From: Kribbella pratensis
Lineage (GTDB): Bacteria > Actinomycetota > Actinomycetes > Propionibacteriales > Kribbellaceae
Direction of reading: 5' to 3'
NCBI RefSeq assembly: GCF_004365355.1
Contig: NZ_SODP01000002.1
Span: 1,297,838 to 1,361,837, forward strand
Length of the DNA stretch: 64,000 nucleotides
Below, piece after piece: positions 31,151-39,565 of the stretch (positions are counted from its first letter, which is position 1; each line of letters begins with the position of its first letter). The position numbers were made by a program, and so were the translations under genes. Below the pieces are notes generated by a model. It was not told the origin of the DNA. It ran no database searches and worked only from the letters and a program-made list of their open reading frames with translations.

Positions 31151-31245
31151 GCGGGGGTCTTGCCCGCAGTACCGCGAGGGCTTCCCGCAGTACTGCGGAG
31201 GGCTTCTGCGTATCACCGCGAGGGGCTTCTCCGCGCACCGCAGGG
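31151..31245 (+). repeat. four imperfect 22-bp tandem repeats upstream of GAF-ANTAR gene
   Basis: Units of the form GCG(A/G)GGG-CTTC-CCGCAGTACC repeat about four times (starts near 31151, 31174, 31195, 31218), ending in GCAGGG. They lie in the 240-bp gap between the divergent nhaA and GAF-ANTAR genes. The rest of that gap shows no gene. Confidence 0.65.
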
Positions 31246-31322
31246 TATACAACAATCTGCTCGGATTTCCGGCATGGTCTCGTTTCGGTGGAGTGGCTAA
31301 CGCTCTGGTGGCTGGGGGCTGC

Positions 31323-32063
31323 ATGATTACCGTGCCTATTGCACGACCATGCCCTGGAGCCCCTGTGACAGAGCCTGACCTCGCTACGTCGGCGGATACG
31401 TTTGCCCGGCTGGCGATCGAGTTGCATGATGCGCCTGGTGTCGAGGAGACCATCGACGCTGTTGTGCAGTTTGCGTTACAGGCTCTTAACTGCACGTACG
31501 CAGGCGTGACCCTGTACACGCGTGGTTCGCGGCCGGAAGTCGCCGCGGTCACCGACCCGGTGGTCGCGGATGTCTACCAGCTGCAGATCGACACCGACAA
31601 CGGTCCGCTGGTCACCGCGCTCCGCGAGCGTACGACGATCCTGATCCGCGACACCGATACCGACGACCGTTGGCCCGAGTGGGCGGCGAAGGTGTCGGCG
31701 CTGGGAGTGCGCAGCGTTCTCGACGTACCGCTCGCGACGGGTGACGCAACGCGACAGACCGTCGGCGTACTGGGGTTGTACAGCCCGCTCCCGGACGCGT
31801 TCACCGAGGACGACGAGGCGATCGCGCACATCCTCGCGCGGCACGCGTCGGTCGCGGTGGCGTCCGCGCGGCACGAGGAGACGATGGCGCAGGCCGTCGA
31901 CGCGCGGAAACTGGTCGGTCAGGCGATGGGCATCCTGATGGAGCGCTTCGACGTGGACGACGATCGGGCGTTCGCGATCCTCAAGCGGTACTCGCAGGAC
32001 ACCAACACCAAGCTCCGCGACGTCGCCCAGCACCTGATCGACACCCGGAAGCTCCCGCGCTGA
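31323..32063 (+). CDS. GAF-ANTAR RNA-binding antiterminator
   Basis: 246 aa from ATG 31323 with GGGGG 4 bp upstream. GAF domain ~25-170 (TIDAVVQFALQALNCTYAGV; VRSVLDVPL). The C-terminal ANTAR three-helix domain ~185-240 has the pattern AR.LVGQAMGILMERFDVDDD.AF..LKRYSQDTNTKLRDVA. ANTAR proteins bind paired hairpins in nascent RNA and prevent termination; the GAF part presumably senses a ligand. No dual-hexaloop target was identified nearby. Confidence 0.9.
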   Translation: MITVPIARPCPGAPVTEPDLATSADTFARLAIELHDAPGVEETIDAVVQFALQALNCTYAGVTLYTRGSRPEVAAVTDPVVADVYQLQIDTDNGPLVTALRERTTILIRDTDTDDRWPEWAAKVSALGVRSVLDVPLATGDATRQTVGVLGLYSPLPDAFTEDDEAIAHILARHASVAVASARHEETMAQAVDARKLVGQAMGILMERFDVDDDRAFAILKRYSQDTNTKLRDVAQHLIDTRKLPR

Positions 32064-32156
32064 CGGGCGGGCACAATCTGACACCGTTGTCCAGGCTCCA
32101 CGGGGTGAAATCCGTTGCATACTTCGATGAGAGTTGGGTACTCCGCCCGCACGGTG

Positions 32157-32171
32157 TTCACTCGATCCGAG
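32157..32171 (+). other. small hairpin in the gap before the ROK gene
   Basis: CACTCG ATC CGAGTG, 6-bp stem and 3-base loop. It is the only clear structure in the 248-bp gap 32064-32311, which otherwise shows no gene. Confidence 0.35.
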
Positions 32172-32311
32172 TGGTGTGGACATCTGTCTGTCATTGGGTG
32201 AGCTTGACGCCGGGATTTGTGCGGCCAGAACCGCGGACCGGGTCACGTCCCGGCGTCCTCACCCCTAGCGCCATCGACTCGTCCGGCTGATGCGCCGGTT
32301 ACCCTGACGCA

Positions 32312-33457
32312 GTGGGTGCCTGGCAGCCGTTGTCCGGCCCGTCACGGCAGGTGGCGTTGGAGATCCTGCTGGACGGGCCGTTGTCGCGCGCCGAGCTCTC
32401 CCGTCGCGTCGGCCTGTCCCCCGGCAGCCTGACGCGCCTGACGAAGCCGATGGTCGAGTCGGGCCTGCTCGTCGAGGTCGAAGGCGGTCCGACCGACGCC
32501 AGGGTCGGCCGCCCGTCGCAACCGCTCGATCTCGACGCGAACGCGCACCATTTCGTCGGCATCAAGCTCACCGGCGACTCAGCGATCGGCGTACTCACGA
32601 CTCTGCGCGCTGACGTGATCGCGAGCGTCGAGCGTCCGCTCACCGATCCCACCCCGTCCGCGGTGGCCGACCTCGTTCTCGAGATCCTGGACGAGCTGGC
32701 GGTCCAGGTTCCGGGCGGTACTGCGATCACCGGGCTCGGGGTCTCGATCGGCGGTCGCGTCGCCGACGGATCCGAGGTCCGTTGGGGTCCGTACCTCAAC
32801 TGGGTCGACGTGCCGTTCGGCGAGATCCTCGCGGCGCACACCAGCGTCCCGATCGTGGTCGCGAACGACCTGACCTCGCTGACCGAGGCCACGCACTGGT
32901 TCGGCGCCGGCCGCAACTCCGACCGCTTCGTCCTGGTCACGATCGGCGCCGGCGTCGGGTACGGGCTCGTCGTCCACAACCAGGTCGTCGACAGCCCCGA
33001 CGTCACCATCGGCCTGATCGGTCATCACCCGCTCCTCCCGGACGGTCCGCGCTGCGACCGCGGTCACCGCGGCTGCGCGCTGAGCCTGCTGACCGTCGGC
33101 GCCATCACCGACCAGGTCGGTACGGCGATCGGCCGACCGGTCGGGTACGACGAGGCGCTCGATCTCGCCGCGAAGGGTGATCCCGCCGCGCGCGAGGTGA
33201 TCGGCCGCGCCGGCCGCGCTCTCGGCAAGCTGATCGCGGCCGCGGCGAACTTCACCATGCCCGAACTCGTCGTCCTCGGCGGTGAGGGCGTCCGGCTGGC
33301 CGAGGTCGCCCACGACGACCTACTGGCCGGCCTGCACGCCGATCGGCACCCGTCGGCCGCGGAGCTGCCGATGGTCCTGCAGCCCGCCGACTTCAGCGAG
33401 TGGGCCCGCGGCGCCGCGGTCGTCGCGATCCAGACCTTCGTCCTCGGAACGACGTAA
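32312..33457 (+). CDS. ROK-family transcriptional regulator
   Basis: 381 aa from GTG 32312. N-terminal winged helix (LDGPLSRAELSRRVGLSPGS, LTRLTKPMVESGLL), then an actin-fold ROK domain with VLVTIGAGVGYGLV and the GHHPL...CDRGHRGCAL metal/structural segment. The usual CxCGxxGC pattern is altered to CDRGHRGC, so zinc binding may differ. Probably a sugar-responsive repressor; no adjacent sugar operon is evident. Confidence 0.88.
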   Translation: MGAWQPLSGPSRQVALEILLDGPLSRAELSRRVGLSPGSLTRLTKPMVESGLLVEVEGGPTDARVGRPSQPLDLDANAHHFVGIKLTGDSAIGVLTTLRADVIASVERPLTDPTPSAVADLVLEILDELAVQVPGGTAITGLGVSIGGRVADGSEVRWGPYLNWVDVPFGEILAAHTSVPIVVANDLTSLTEATHWFGAGRNSDRFVLVTIGAGVGYGLVVHNQVVDSPDVTIGLIGHHPLLPDGPRCDRGHRGCALSLLTVGAITDQVGTAIGRPVGYDEALDLAAKGDPAAREVIGRAGRALGKLIAAAANFTMPELVVLGGEGVRLAEVAHDDLLAGLHADRHPSAAELPMVLQPADFSEWARGAAVVAIQTFVLGTT

Positions 33458-33493
33458 CTGACTAATCCAAGATAAACAGTTACACTCACCGTC

Positions 33494-34144
33494 ATGGACC
33501 TCGTGAGGCGATGGGTGGAGGGCTGGCGACTGTGCCGCGGGCTGGAGCCGGTGATCGAGTACGCCGACGCCTATGCCGCCGTACTGCGCCTGCCCGGCCG
33601 CGAGCGGGAACTGTTCGCGCGCAGCGACGACCCGGAGACCGTGGATCGGCTCGTCCGGGAGCTCACCGCCGACACCTGGCTGACAGTTACCACGCAAGAC
33701 GGTAACGGGATTGCACGTCGACTCGCGGCTGCCGGGGCGCGGCCGTTCGAGGAGCAGAAGACGCTGATGTCGATCGACCTGCGCGAACACCCCTTGGCGA
33801 CCGCGGAGTTCGAGTCGGTCGGTTCGCTGGAGTACGCGCGGGTGCTGATCGACGGCACGGTCGCGGCCCACGGCATGGTGGCGATCGTGGGCGACGATGC
33901 GGTGATGCATGACATCCAGACCGAACCGGCGTACCGGCGGCGCGGCCTCGGCAGCATCGTCATGGGGGCGTTGAGCCGGCGGGCGCTCGAGCGCGGTGCG
34001 AGCACCGGTTTGCTGATGGCGACCACCGACGGGTTCCACCTCTACCACAAGCTCGGCTGGTTGCCCGAGGCAACCATGGTGACGGCGTCAGGAGACGCGC
34101 GCGCGGTGCGCGGCGACCTTGGTGCGGTTCTGACAGGCCGTTGA
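33494..34144 (+). CDS. GNAT-family N-acetyltransferase
   Basis: 216 aa from ATG 33494. The N-terminal ~110 residues are a degenerate GNAT-like half. The C-terminal half has the acetyl-CoA motif DIQTEPAYRRRGLGSIVMGA and GFHLYHKLGW. Tandem-GNAT layout is common in actinobacteria. The gene overlaps the convergent CGNR gene by 57 bp. Confidence 0.82.
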   Translation: MDLVRRWVEGWRLCRGLEPVIEYADAYAAVLRLPGRERELFARSDDPETVDRLVRELTADTWLTVTTQDGNGIARRLAAAGARPFEEQKTLMSIDLREHPLATAEFESVGSLEYARVLIDGTVAAHGMVAIVGDDAVMHDIQTEPAYRRRGLGSIVMGALSRRALERGASTGLLMATTDGFHLYHKLGWLPEATMVTASGDARAVRGDLGAVLTGR

Positions 34145-34624
34145 GCAGAACCGCTGCGTGCGGTTGCGCGTCGAGTCGAGGAATACGTCTTCACAACGAG
34201 TGGCCTCGCAGCGACGCAGGCGCTCGACCTCGTCGCTGCCGAGGAGCATCGCCACCGCGGTAGCGAGTTCGGCCAGCCAGCCGGCGGCCTCGTCCGGGCT
34301 GCCGAAGTGCAGGTGCCACGGCGCTCCGTCGCGGCGGACGAGTTGGGGTGCTGCCTTGGTCTCGCGGAGCAACCCGTTCACCAGGTCGGCGGCGCCGTCG
34401 ACATCCGGCAGGCGGCGCAAAGCGTCGTACAAGATCTTGGCGCCGGCCGCGTAGTCGGCGACGTCGATCTCCGGCACGCGGTTCGTCGTCAGCCGGAGCG
34501 CGGCACTGACCGCTTCGGCGTCGGGAGTCGTCGCCGGACGGCCCTGGCGCGGGTCGGATCCGAAGGTGTTCGCCAGCGCGATCGCCGCGGACAACGACGC
34601 CTTCAGGTGATCGGTGGCCTCCAC
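34088..34624 (-). CDS. CGNR zinc-finger regulator
   Basis: 178 aa. The N-terminal ABATE-like stress domain is followed by a C-terminal zinc finger: CEATRCEDVF...RFCSTACQNRTKVAAHR, where CQNR stands for CGNR. Such proteins are DNA-binding regulators. It is divergent from alr-ddl-vanX; two GGAAAGTTCG repeats lie in the gap and could be its site (inference). Confidence 0.87.
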   Translation of the reverse strand: MEATDHLKASLSAAIALANTFGSDPRQGRPATTPDAEAVSAALRLTTNRVPEIDVADYAAGAKILYDALRRLPDVDGAADLVNGLLRETKAAPQLVRRDGAPWHLHFGSPDEAAGWLAELATAVAMLLGSDEVERLRRCEATRCEDVFLDSTRNRTQRFCSTACQNRTKVAAHRARVS

Positions 34625-34640
34625 CCGTCCAGTATCCCCC

Positions 34641-34673
34641 GGAAAGTTCGGTCATCGGGGAAAGTTCGTTCAT
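34641..34673. promoter_or_regulatory. pair of 15-bp direct repeats between CGNR and alr genes
   Basis: GGAAAGTTCGGTCAT (34641-34655) and GGAAAGTTCGTTCAT (34659-34673) differ at one base and start 18 bp apart. They lie 17 bp upstream of the CGNR start and about 90 bp upstream of alr. Likely a tandem operator for a regulator of one or both genes. Confidence 0.6.
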
Positions 34674-34763
34674 GTGGAGGAGGCCGGTCATACCAGGGTC
34701 GTAGACAGCGGCTGCGTAGATCCGTCCGCGCTCCGATGAAGCGGATCGTTGCCAGAAACAACA

Positions 34764-35909
34764 ATGACTGACATGTTCCTGGTTCAGTCCCGCCACCGCC
34801 CGGCGCCACGTGGGATCGCCGGATTGTCGGAGGCCGTCGTCGACCTGTCCGCCATTCGCGACAACGTCCGGACGTTCCGGCGGCGGGTGCCGCAGGAGGT
34901 CCTGGCCGTGGTCAAAGCCGACGCCTTCGGGCACGGCGCCGTACCGGTGGCCCGCGCGGCGGTCGAGGCCGGGGCGACCTGGCTCGGGGTCGCGCATGCC
35001 GACGAGGCGTTGCAGCTGCGCGCGGCCGGGCTGACCGTACCGATCCTGACCTGGTTGTACGACGCCGCGGAACTGATGCTGCTCGGCGATGTGGACGTGG
35101 ACGTCAGCGTCTCGACCGTCGCCGAGTTGCAGCGGGTCGTCTCCATCCCATCCGTCCAGTCGGTGCACCTCAAGCTGGACACCGGTCTCCACCGGGCCGG
35201 CAGTGCACCTGACCAGTGGATCGAGCTCACCCGAACGGCGGCGCACTACGAGGCGCTCGGCGCCGTCACGGTCCGCGGGATCTGGTCGCATCTCTCGCAC
35301 GGCGACTCCGCCGACGCCGTGCAGAGCACGCGGCAGTTGCAACTCCTGCGGACCGGGGTGGGTCTCGCGCACCGGGCCGGGCTACGCCCCAGCGTCGTGC
35401 ATCTCGCGAACTCGGCCGGTGCGATCACGCTCGACGCACCGGATTGCAACCTGGTCCGGATCGGCGCCGGCCTGTACGGGATCGACGAAGTCGGCCTCGG
35501 GCTGCGGCCGGCGATGCGACTGATGAGCAAGCTGGCTCAGGTACGCCGGATCCGTGCGGGCGAAGGGGTTTCGTACGGGCACGACTTCGTGGCGGAGCGG
35601 GACACCACGATCGGACTCGTCCCGATCGGGTACGCCGACGGCATCCCGCGGGTCGCTGTCCGGCAGGCGAGCGTGCAGTGCCACGGCGTACGGATGCCGG
35701 TGATCGGGCGGATCGCGATGGACCAGTTCGTCGTCGATGCGGGTGATATCGCGGTCGAGCCGGGTGAACCGGTCACGATCTTCGGCGACGGATCCTCCGG
35801 CGAACCGACCGCCTCCGAGTGGGCCGACTGGGCGGGCACGATCCCGCACGAGATCTACTGCGGCATCGGATCGCGGGTGCCTCGTCGCTACGAGGAGGGC
35901 AACCGATGA
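34764..35909 (+). CDS. alr: alanine racemase
   Basis: 381 aa from ATG 34764; a TTG at 34749 and an ATG at 34773 are alternatives and none has a clear Shine-Dalgarno. The PLP lysine is K51 in VVKADAFGHGA, and the second base Tyr is in GEGVSYGHDF (~270). HLKLDTGLHRAG and IGRIAMDQFVVD are family blocks. It interconverts L- and D-alanine. First gene of a coupled operon: its TGA overlaps the ddl ATG. This may be a second, specialised Alr, since the housekeeping copy is normally elsewhere. Confidence 0.93.
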   Translation: MTDMFLVQSRHRPAPRGIAGLSEAVVDLSAIRDNVRTFRRRVPQEVLAVVKADAFGHGAVPVARAAVEAGATWLGVAHADEALQLRAAGLTVPILTWLYDAAELMLLGDVDVDVSVSTVAELQRVVSIPSVQSVHLKLDTGLHRAGSAPDQWIELTRTAAHYEALGAVTVRGIWSHLSHGDSADAVQSTRQLQLLRTGVGLAHRAGLRPSVVHLANSAGAITLDAPDCNLVRIGAGLYGIDEVGLGLRPAMRLMSKLAQVRRIRAGEGVSYGHDFVAERDTTIGLVPIGYADGIPRVAVRQASVQCHGVRMPVIGRIAMDQFVVDAGDIAVEPGEPVTIFGDGSSGEPTASEWADWAGTIPHEIYCGIGSRVPRRYEEGNR

Positions 35910-36871
35910 GGATCGCAGTCGTGATGGGCGGGGCGAGTCCGGAGCATCAGGTTTCGCTTGCCAGCGGCAAAGGGATCGTGAAGGCGGTCGAAATCCTCGG
36001 CCATATGGCGATCCCGATGGTGATCGATGCCGATGGCAACTGGGTGGACGGGCAACACGAGGCGATCGAGATCCTGCAGGCCTGCGACGTCACCATCCCG
36101 GCGTTACACGGGGAAGGCGGTGAGGACGGCCGGCTGCAAGGGTTTCTCGAGCAGCTGCACGTTCCGTACGTCGGCAGCGGTATCGCCGCCAGCGCCGTCG
36201 GTCTGGACAAGCATCTGACCAAGGCGGTCCTGCGAGCGCACGGAATCCCGGTCACGCCGGGTGTGACACTTCGCGGGGCCGAGCTGACCGACACCGAAGC
36301 AGCTCTTCAGAAGGTGAAGGCGGCCGGGCTCGACTTCCCGCTGTTCGTGAAGCCGGGCAACGGGGGATCGAGTTTCGGGGTGTCCAGGGCAACGGACCTT
36401 CCGACGCTGCTGGCTGCGATCGCGGACGCCGCCGTACTCGATCCGCAGGTCCTCGTTGAGCGCGAGATGGTCGGCCGCGAGATCGACCTGGCGGTGCTGG
36501 AGTTCCCGGACGGGCGGATCGAGACCGCACCCGCGTTGGAGATCCACCCTGACCCGAACCAGCCGTTCTTCGACGCGACCGCCAAGTACGACAGCGCTGC
36601 CACGCGATTCGTCGTACCGGCTCCGCTGGATCCCGAGCTGGCCGAGCGGTTGCGGCGTACGGCGATCGACGTCTTCGAGGTCCTCGGGTGTGCGGGGCTT
36701 GCCCGGGTGGACTTCTTCGTGCCGAGCGATGGGGATCCGGTGGTCAACGAGATCAACACGTTCCCCGGATTCACGCCGGCGTCGCAGTTCCCGCGGATGT
36801 GGGCCGCGGCCGGACTGTCGTACGCCGAGGTCGTCGACACGCTGATCCGTACGGCGGTGGCGCGCGGATGA
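35906..36871 (+). CDS. ddl: D-alanine--D-alanine ligase
   Basis: 321 aa from ATG 35906 (ATGA overlap with alr). ATP-grasp enzyme: VVMGGASPEHQVSLASG, HGEGGEDGRLQG, FVKPGNGGSSFGVS, NEINTFPGFTPASQFP. The omega-loop FFDATAKYDSAATRF has the KY of D-Ala-D-Ala ligases, not the His-containing loop of VanA-type D-Ala-D-Lac ligases. It should therefore make D-Ala-D-Ala. Its stop overlaps the vanX start. Confidence 0.93.
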   Translation: MRIAVVMGGASPEHQVSLASGKGIVKAVEILGHMAIPMVIDADGNWVDGQHEAIEILQACDVTIPALHGEGGEDGRLQGFLEQLHVPYVGSGIAASAVGLDKHLTKAVLRAHGIPVTPGVTLRGAELTDTEAALQKVKAAGLDFPLFVKPGNGGSSFGVSRATDLPTLLAAIADAAVLDPQVLVEREMVGREIDLAVLEFPDGRIETAPALEIHPDPNQPFFDATAKYDSAATRFVVPAPLDPELAERLRRTAIDVFEVLGCAGLARVDFFVPSDGDPVVNEINTFPGFTPASQFPRMWAAAGLSYAEVVDTLIRTAVARG

Positions 36872-37488
36872 CCGTACTACTGAGCGACGACCGGATCACG
36901 AGCATCCCGGCGATCGAGAACGGCGAACCGTTGGTCGAGCTGTTCACGCGGGGTGTGGTGACGACCGGTCGCCAATTCGCACGGGAGAGCGTCGCGGACC
37001 GACTCGCGCTGGCCGACACATTCCTGCCGGCGGGGATCCGGTTGCACGTCGTCGAAGGACTCCGCCCGATCGACAGCCAGCAGGAGATCTACGACGGCTA
37101 CCGCGCCGAGCTGGAACGGCTCCATCCGGGCATCTCCGACCACGACGTACACGTGCTTGCCAGTCGTTTCGTCTCACCGATCGAAGTCGCGCCGCACGTA
37201 GCCGGCGCAGCAGTCGACCTCACCCTGGTCGGCGCTCACGGCCCGCTCGACCTGGGCACCCCGATCGACGCCACCCCGGAACAGAGCAACGGCGCCTGCT
37301 TCTTCGCGGCCACCAACATCAGCCGCGAGGCCCGCACGAACCGCGCCCTACTGGCCGACGTACTGACCGCCGCCGGCCTCGTCAACTACCCCACGGAGTG
37401 GTGGCACTGGTCCTACGGCGACCGCTACTGGGCCTACGCCGAGAACCACCCCGCCGCGCTCTACGGACCGGCGTACTGCATGACGTGA
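36868..37488 (+). CDS. vanX: VanX-type D-alanyl-D-alanine dipeptidase
   Basis: 206 aa from ATG 36868 (ATGA overlap with ddl). VanX/DdpX metallopeptidase with all key residues: R66 in EGLRPIDSQQEIYD, zinc ligands H110 and D117 in APHVAGAAVDLTL, E177 and H180 in TEWWHWSYGDRYW. It hydrolyses D-Ala-D-Ala, the product of the preceding ligase. No vanH/vanA partner is present, so the operon both makes and destroys the dipeptide. Confidence 0.93.
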   Translation: MTVLLSDDRITSIPAIENGEPLVELFTRGVVTTGRQFARESVADRLALADTFLPAGIRLHVVEGLRPIDSQQEIYDGYRAELERLHPGISDHDVHVLASRFVSPIEVAPHVAGAAVDLTLVGAHGPLDLGTPIDATPEQSNGACFFAATNISREARTNRALLADVLTAAGLVNYPTEWWHWSYGDRYWAYAENHPAALYGPAYCMT

Positions 37489-37493
37489 TAGCT

Positions 37494-37517
37494 GCTGCCT
37501 ATCGCGCGATAGGCAGC
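37494..37517. promoter_or_regulatory. 24-bp perfect palindrome upstream of the formate dehydrogenase operon
   Basis: GCTGCCTATCGC followed by its exact complement GCGATAGGCAGC. It begins 6 bp after the vanX stop and ends 6 bp before a TTGACC -35-like box. It could be an operator for the formate dehydrogenase operon or a terminator for vanX; the lack of a T-run and the position next to the -35 box favour an operator. Confidence 0.75.
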
Positions 37518-37523
37518 ATTGCT

Positions 37524-37553
37524 TTGACCGCGTGGCGCTGGCGACGGAATGTT
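37524..37553 (+). promoter_or_regulatory. candidate promoter of the formate dehydrogenase operon
   Basis: TTGACC (37524-37529) and a weak AATGTT (37548-37553) 18 bp apart. The first gene's ATG is at 37560 with no Shine-Dalgarno, which fits a leaderless transcript. Confidence 0.4.
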
Positions 37554-37559
37554 GTATAC

Positions 37560-38054
37560 ATGACGAGTGAGGTCGTGGTCGACAGGTCTGTGCCCGCGCC
37601 CGGGCGGGCGCAGCGCGTGCGGGAGATCGCCTCGGAGTTGCAGGGGCTGCGAGGCGCGCTGATCCCGATCCTGCATGCGGTGCAGGAGGAGCTCGGGTAC
37701 GTCGCGCAGGACGATGTTGCGGTGGTGGCCGACGTACTTAACTTGTCGGTGGCCGAGGTGCACGGGGTGGTCACGTTCTACAAGGACTTCAGGCGGACCG
37801 CTCCGGGCCGTACGACGGTCGCCGTCTGTCAGGCGGAGGCCTGTCGGGCGGTGGGGGCGGTCGAGTTGGCCGCCTACGCCCGGCTGCGTACCGGTTGCGG
37901 GTTGGGCGAGACCTCGGTCGATGGGCGTATCACGCTCGAGGAAGTGTTCTGCTTCGGGAACTGTGCGCTCGGGCCGACGGTGCAGGTCGGTGGCAAGCTG
38001 CACGGCCGAGTCAGCCCGGCTCGCCTCGACGCCTTGCTGGGAGAAGCGCGATGA
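37560..38054 (+). CDS. fdsG: NAD-dependent formate dehydrogenase gamma subunit (NuoE-like)
   Basis: 164 aa from ATG 37560. Thioredoxin-like [2Fe-2S] subunit with CQAEAC and CFGNC as the four ligands, and LPILHAVQEELGYV-type NuoE helices near the N-terminus. It passes electrons between the beta and alpha subunits. Its TGA overlaps the beta-subunit ATG. Confidence 0.9.
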   Translation: MTSEVVVDRSVPAPGRAQRVREIASELQGLRGALIPILHAVQEELGYVAQDDVAVVADVLNLSVAEVHGVVTFYKDFRRTAPGRTTVAVCQAEACRAVGAVELAAYARLRTGCGLGETSVDGRITLEEVFCFGNCALGPTVQVGGKLHGRVSPARLDALLGEAR

Positions 38055-39565
38055 GGGTCTTCGTACCGCGTGACTCGGCGGCTCGCTCGGTGGGAGCGGA
38101 CGAGGTGGCGGAGCGGATCGCTGCGCAGACCCAGGGCCGCGAGGTGGAGGTCGTTCGCACCGGCTCGCGAGGGATGTTGTGGTTGGAGCCGTTGGTGGAG
38201 GTGGAGACGGCCGTGGGGCGGGTCGGGTACGGGTCGGTGGCTCCTGAGGGTGTGGACGGGCTGATCGCGGCCGGGATGCTCGCCGGCGAAGGCGAGAGTC
38301 TCGGGCTGGTGGAGGAACTGCCGTGGATGCGGCGGCAGGAGCGGTTGACGTTCAAGCGGGTCGGCGTAATCGATCCGCTGTCGGCCCAGGACTACGAAGC
38401 GCACGGCGGGATGCGCGGGTTACGCGAAGCGCTCGCGATGACGCCGGCCGACGTGGTTGAGGCTGTCGTCGAGTCGGGGTTGCGCGGACGCGGCGGCGCC
38501 GGGTTTCCGACCGGGATCAAGTGGCGGACCGTGCTCGGCGCCGAGGCGGATCTCAAGTTCGTGTGTTGTAACGCGGACGAAGGGGATTCGGGCACGTTCG
38601 CGGATCGGATGCTGATCGAGGGCGATCCGTTCACGTTGATCGAGGGGATGACGATCGCGGCGTACGCGGTCGGCGCGGCGGAAGGGTACGTGTACCTGCG
38701 TTCGGAATACCCGGACGCCGTCGCGACTCTCAAGGCAGCGATCGCGCGGGCGCACCAGGAAGGATGGTTGGGGCCGGACATTCTGGGCTCAGGGTTCGGC
38801 TTCGACCTGCACGTCCGGGTCGGCGCGGGTGCGTACATCTGCGGTGAAGAGACCTCGATGCTGGAGAGCCTGGAGGGCAAGCGCGGCATGGTCCGCGCCA
38901 AGCCTCCGATCCCCGCTCTGCAAGGGCTTTTCGGCCGGCCGACCGTGGTCAACAACGTATTGTCCTTGGCGACAGTGCCGACGATCCTCGCGCACGGGGC
39001 GAAGATCTACGCCAGCTACGGCTCCGGCCGATCTCGAGGTACCAGCGTCTTCCAGCTCGGCGGCAACGTCGCGCACGGCGGGATCGTCGAGACCGCGTTC
39101 GGCATCACGCTCGGCGAACTGGTGAACGACTTCGGCGGCGGAACAGCCAGTGGGCGGCCGACGCGAGCCGTTCAGGTCGGCGGCCCGCTGGGCGCCTATC
39201 TCCCGATCGAGCAGTTCGACCTGCCGATGGATTACGAGGCGTTCGCACAGGCCGGCGCGATGGTCGGGCACGGCGGGATCGTGGTGTTCGACGACACCGT
39301 GGACATGGCCGCGATGGCGCGGTTCGCGTTCGAGTTCTGCGCGGCCGAGTCGTGCGGCAAGTGCACGCCGTGCCGGGTCGGCGCGGTCCGCGGTGTCGAA
39401 ACCATTGATCGGATCGTGGCGGGGACCGACCGGGACAAGAACCTATTGGTTCTCGAGGACCTGTGCGAACTGATGACCGACGGCTCGCTCTGCGCGATGG
39501 GCGGCCTCACCCCGATGCCCGTACGCAGCGCCGTCCGCCACTTCGGAGAGGACTTCAACGCATGA
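38051..39565 (+). CDS. fdsB: NAD-dependent formate dehydrogenase beta subunit (NuoF-like)
   Basis: 504 aa. N-terminal thioredoxin-like region, then the NADH/FMN domain (SGLRGRGGAGFPTGIKW; NADEGDSGTFADR; GAGAYICGEETSMLESLEG). The [4Fe-4S] motif is ESCGKCTPCRVG with a later Cys in DGSLCAMGG. It reduces NAD+ with electrons from formate. Coupled to both neighbours by ATGA overlaps. Confidence 0.94.
   Translation: MRVFVPRDSAARSVGADEVAERIAAQTQGREVEVVRTGSRGMLWLEPLVEVETAVGRVGYGSVAPEGVDGLIAAGMLAGEGESLGLVEELPWMRRQERLTFKRVGVIDPLSAQDYEAHGGMRGLREALAMTPADVVEAVVESGLRGRGGAGFPTGIKWRTVLGAEADLKFVCCNADEGDSGTFADRMLIEGDPFTLIEGMTIAAYAVGAAEGYVYLRSEYPDAVATLKAAIARAHQEGWLGPDILGSGFGFDLHVRVGAGAYICGEETSMLESLEGKRGMVRAKPPIPALQGLFGRPTVVNNVLSLATVPTILAHGAKIYASYGSGRSRGTSVFQLGGNVAHGGIVETAFGITLGELVNDFGGGTASGRPTRAVQVGGPLGAYLPIEQFDLPMDYEAFAQAGAMVGHGGIVVFDDTVDMAAMARFAFEFCAAESCGKCTPCRVGAVRGVETIDRIVAGTDRDKNLLVLEDLCELMTDGSLCAMGGLTPMPVRSAVRHFGEDFNA

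Noticed and set aside
31151..31245. CRISPR-like array
   Set aside because: Units are contiguous and degenerate with no unique spacers, and no cas genes are near.
34764..37488. Vancomycin-resistance cassette
   Set aside because: There is no vanH, and the ligase omega loop (AKY) is of the D-Ala-D-Ala type, so D-Lac depsipeptide synthesis is not supported.
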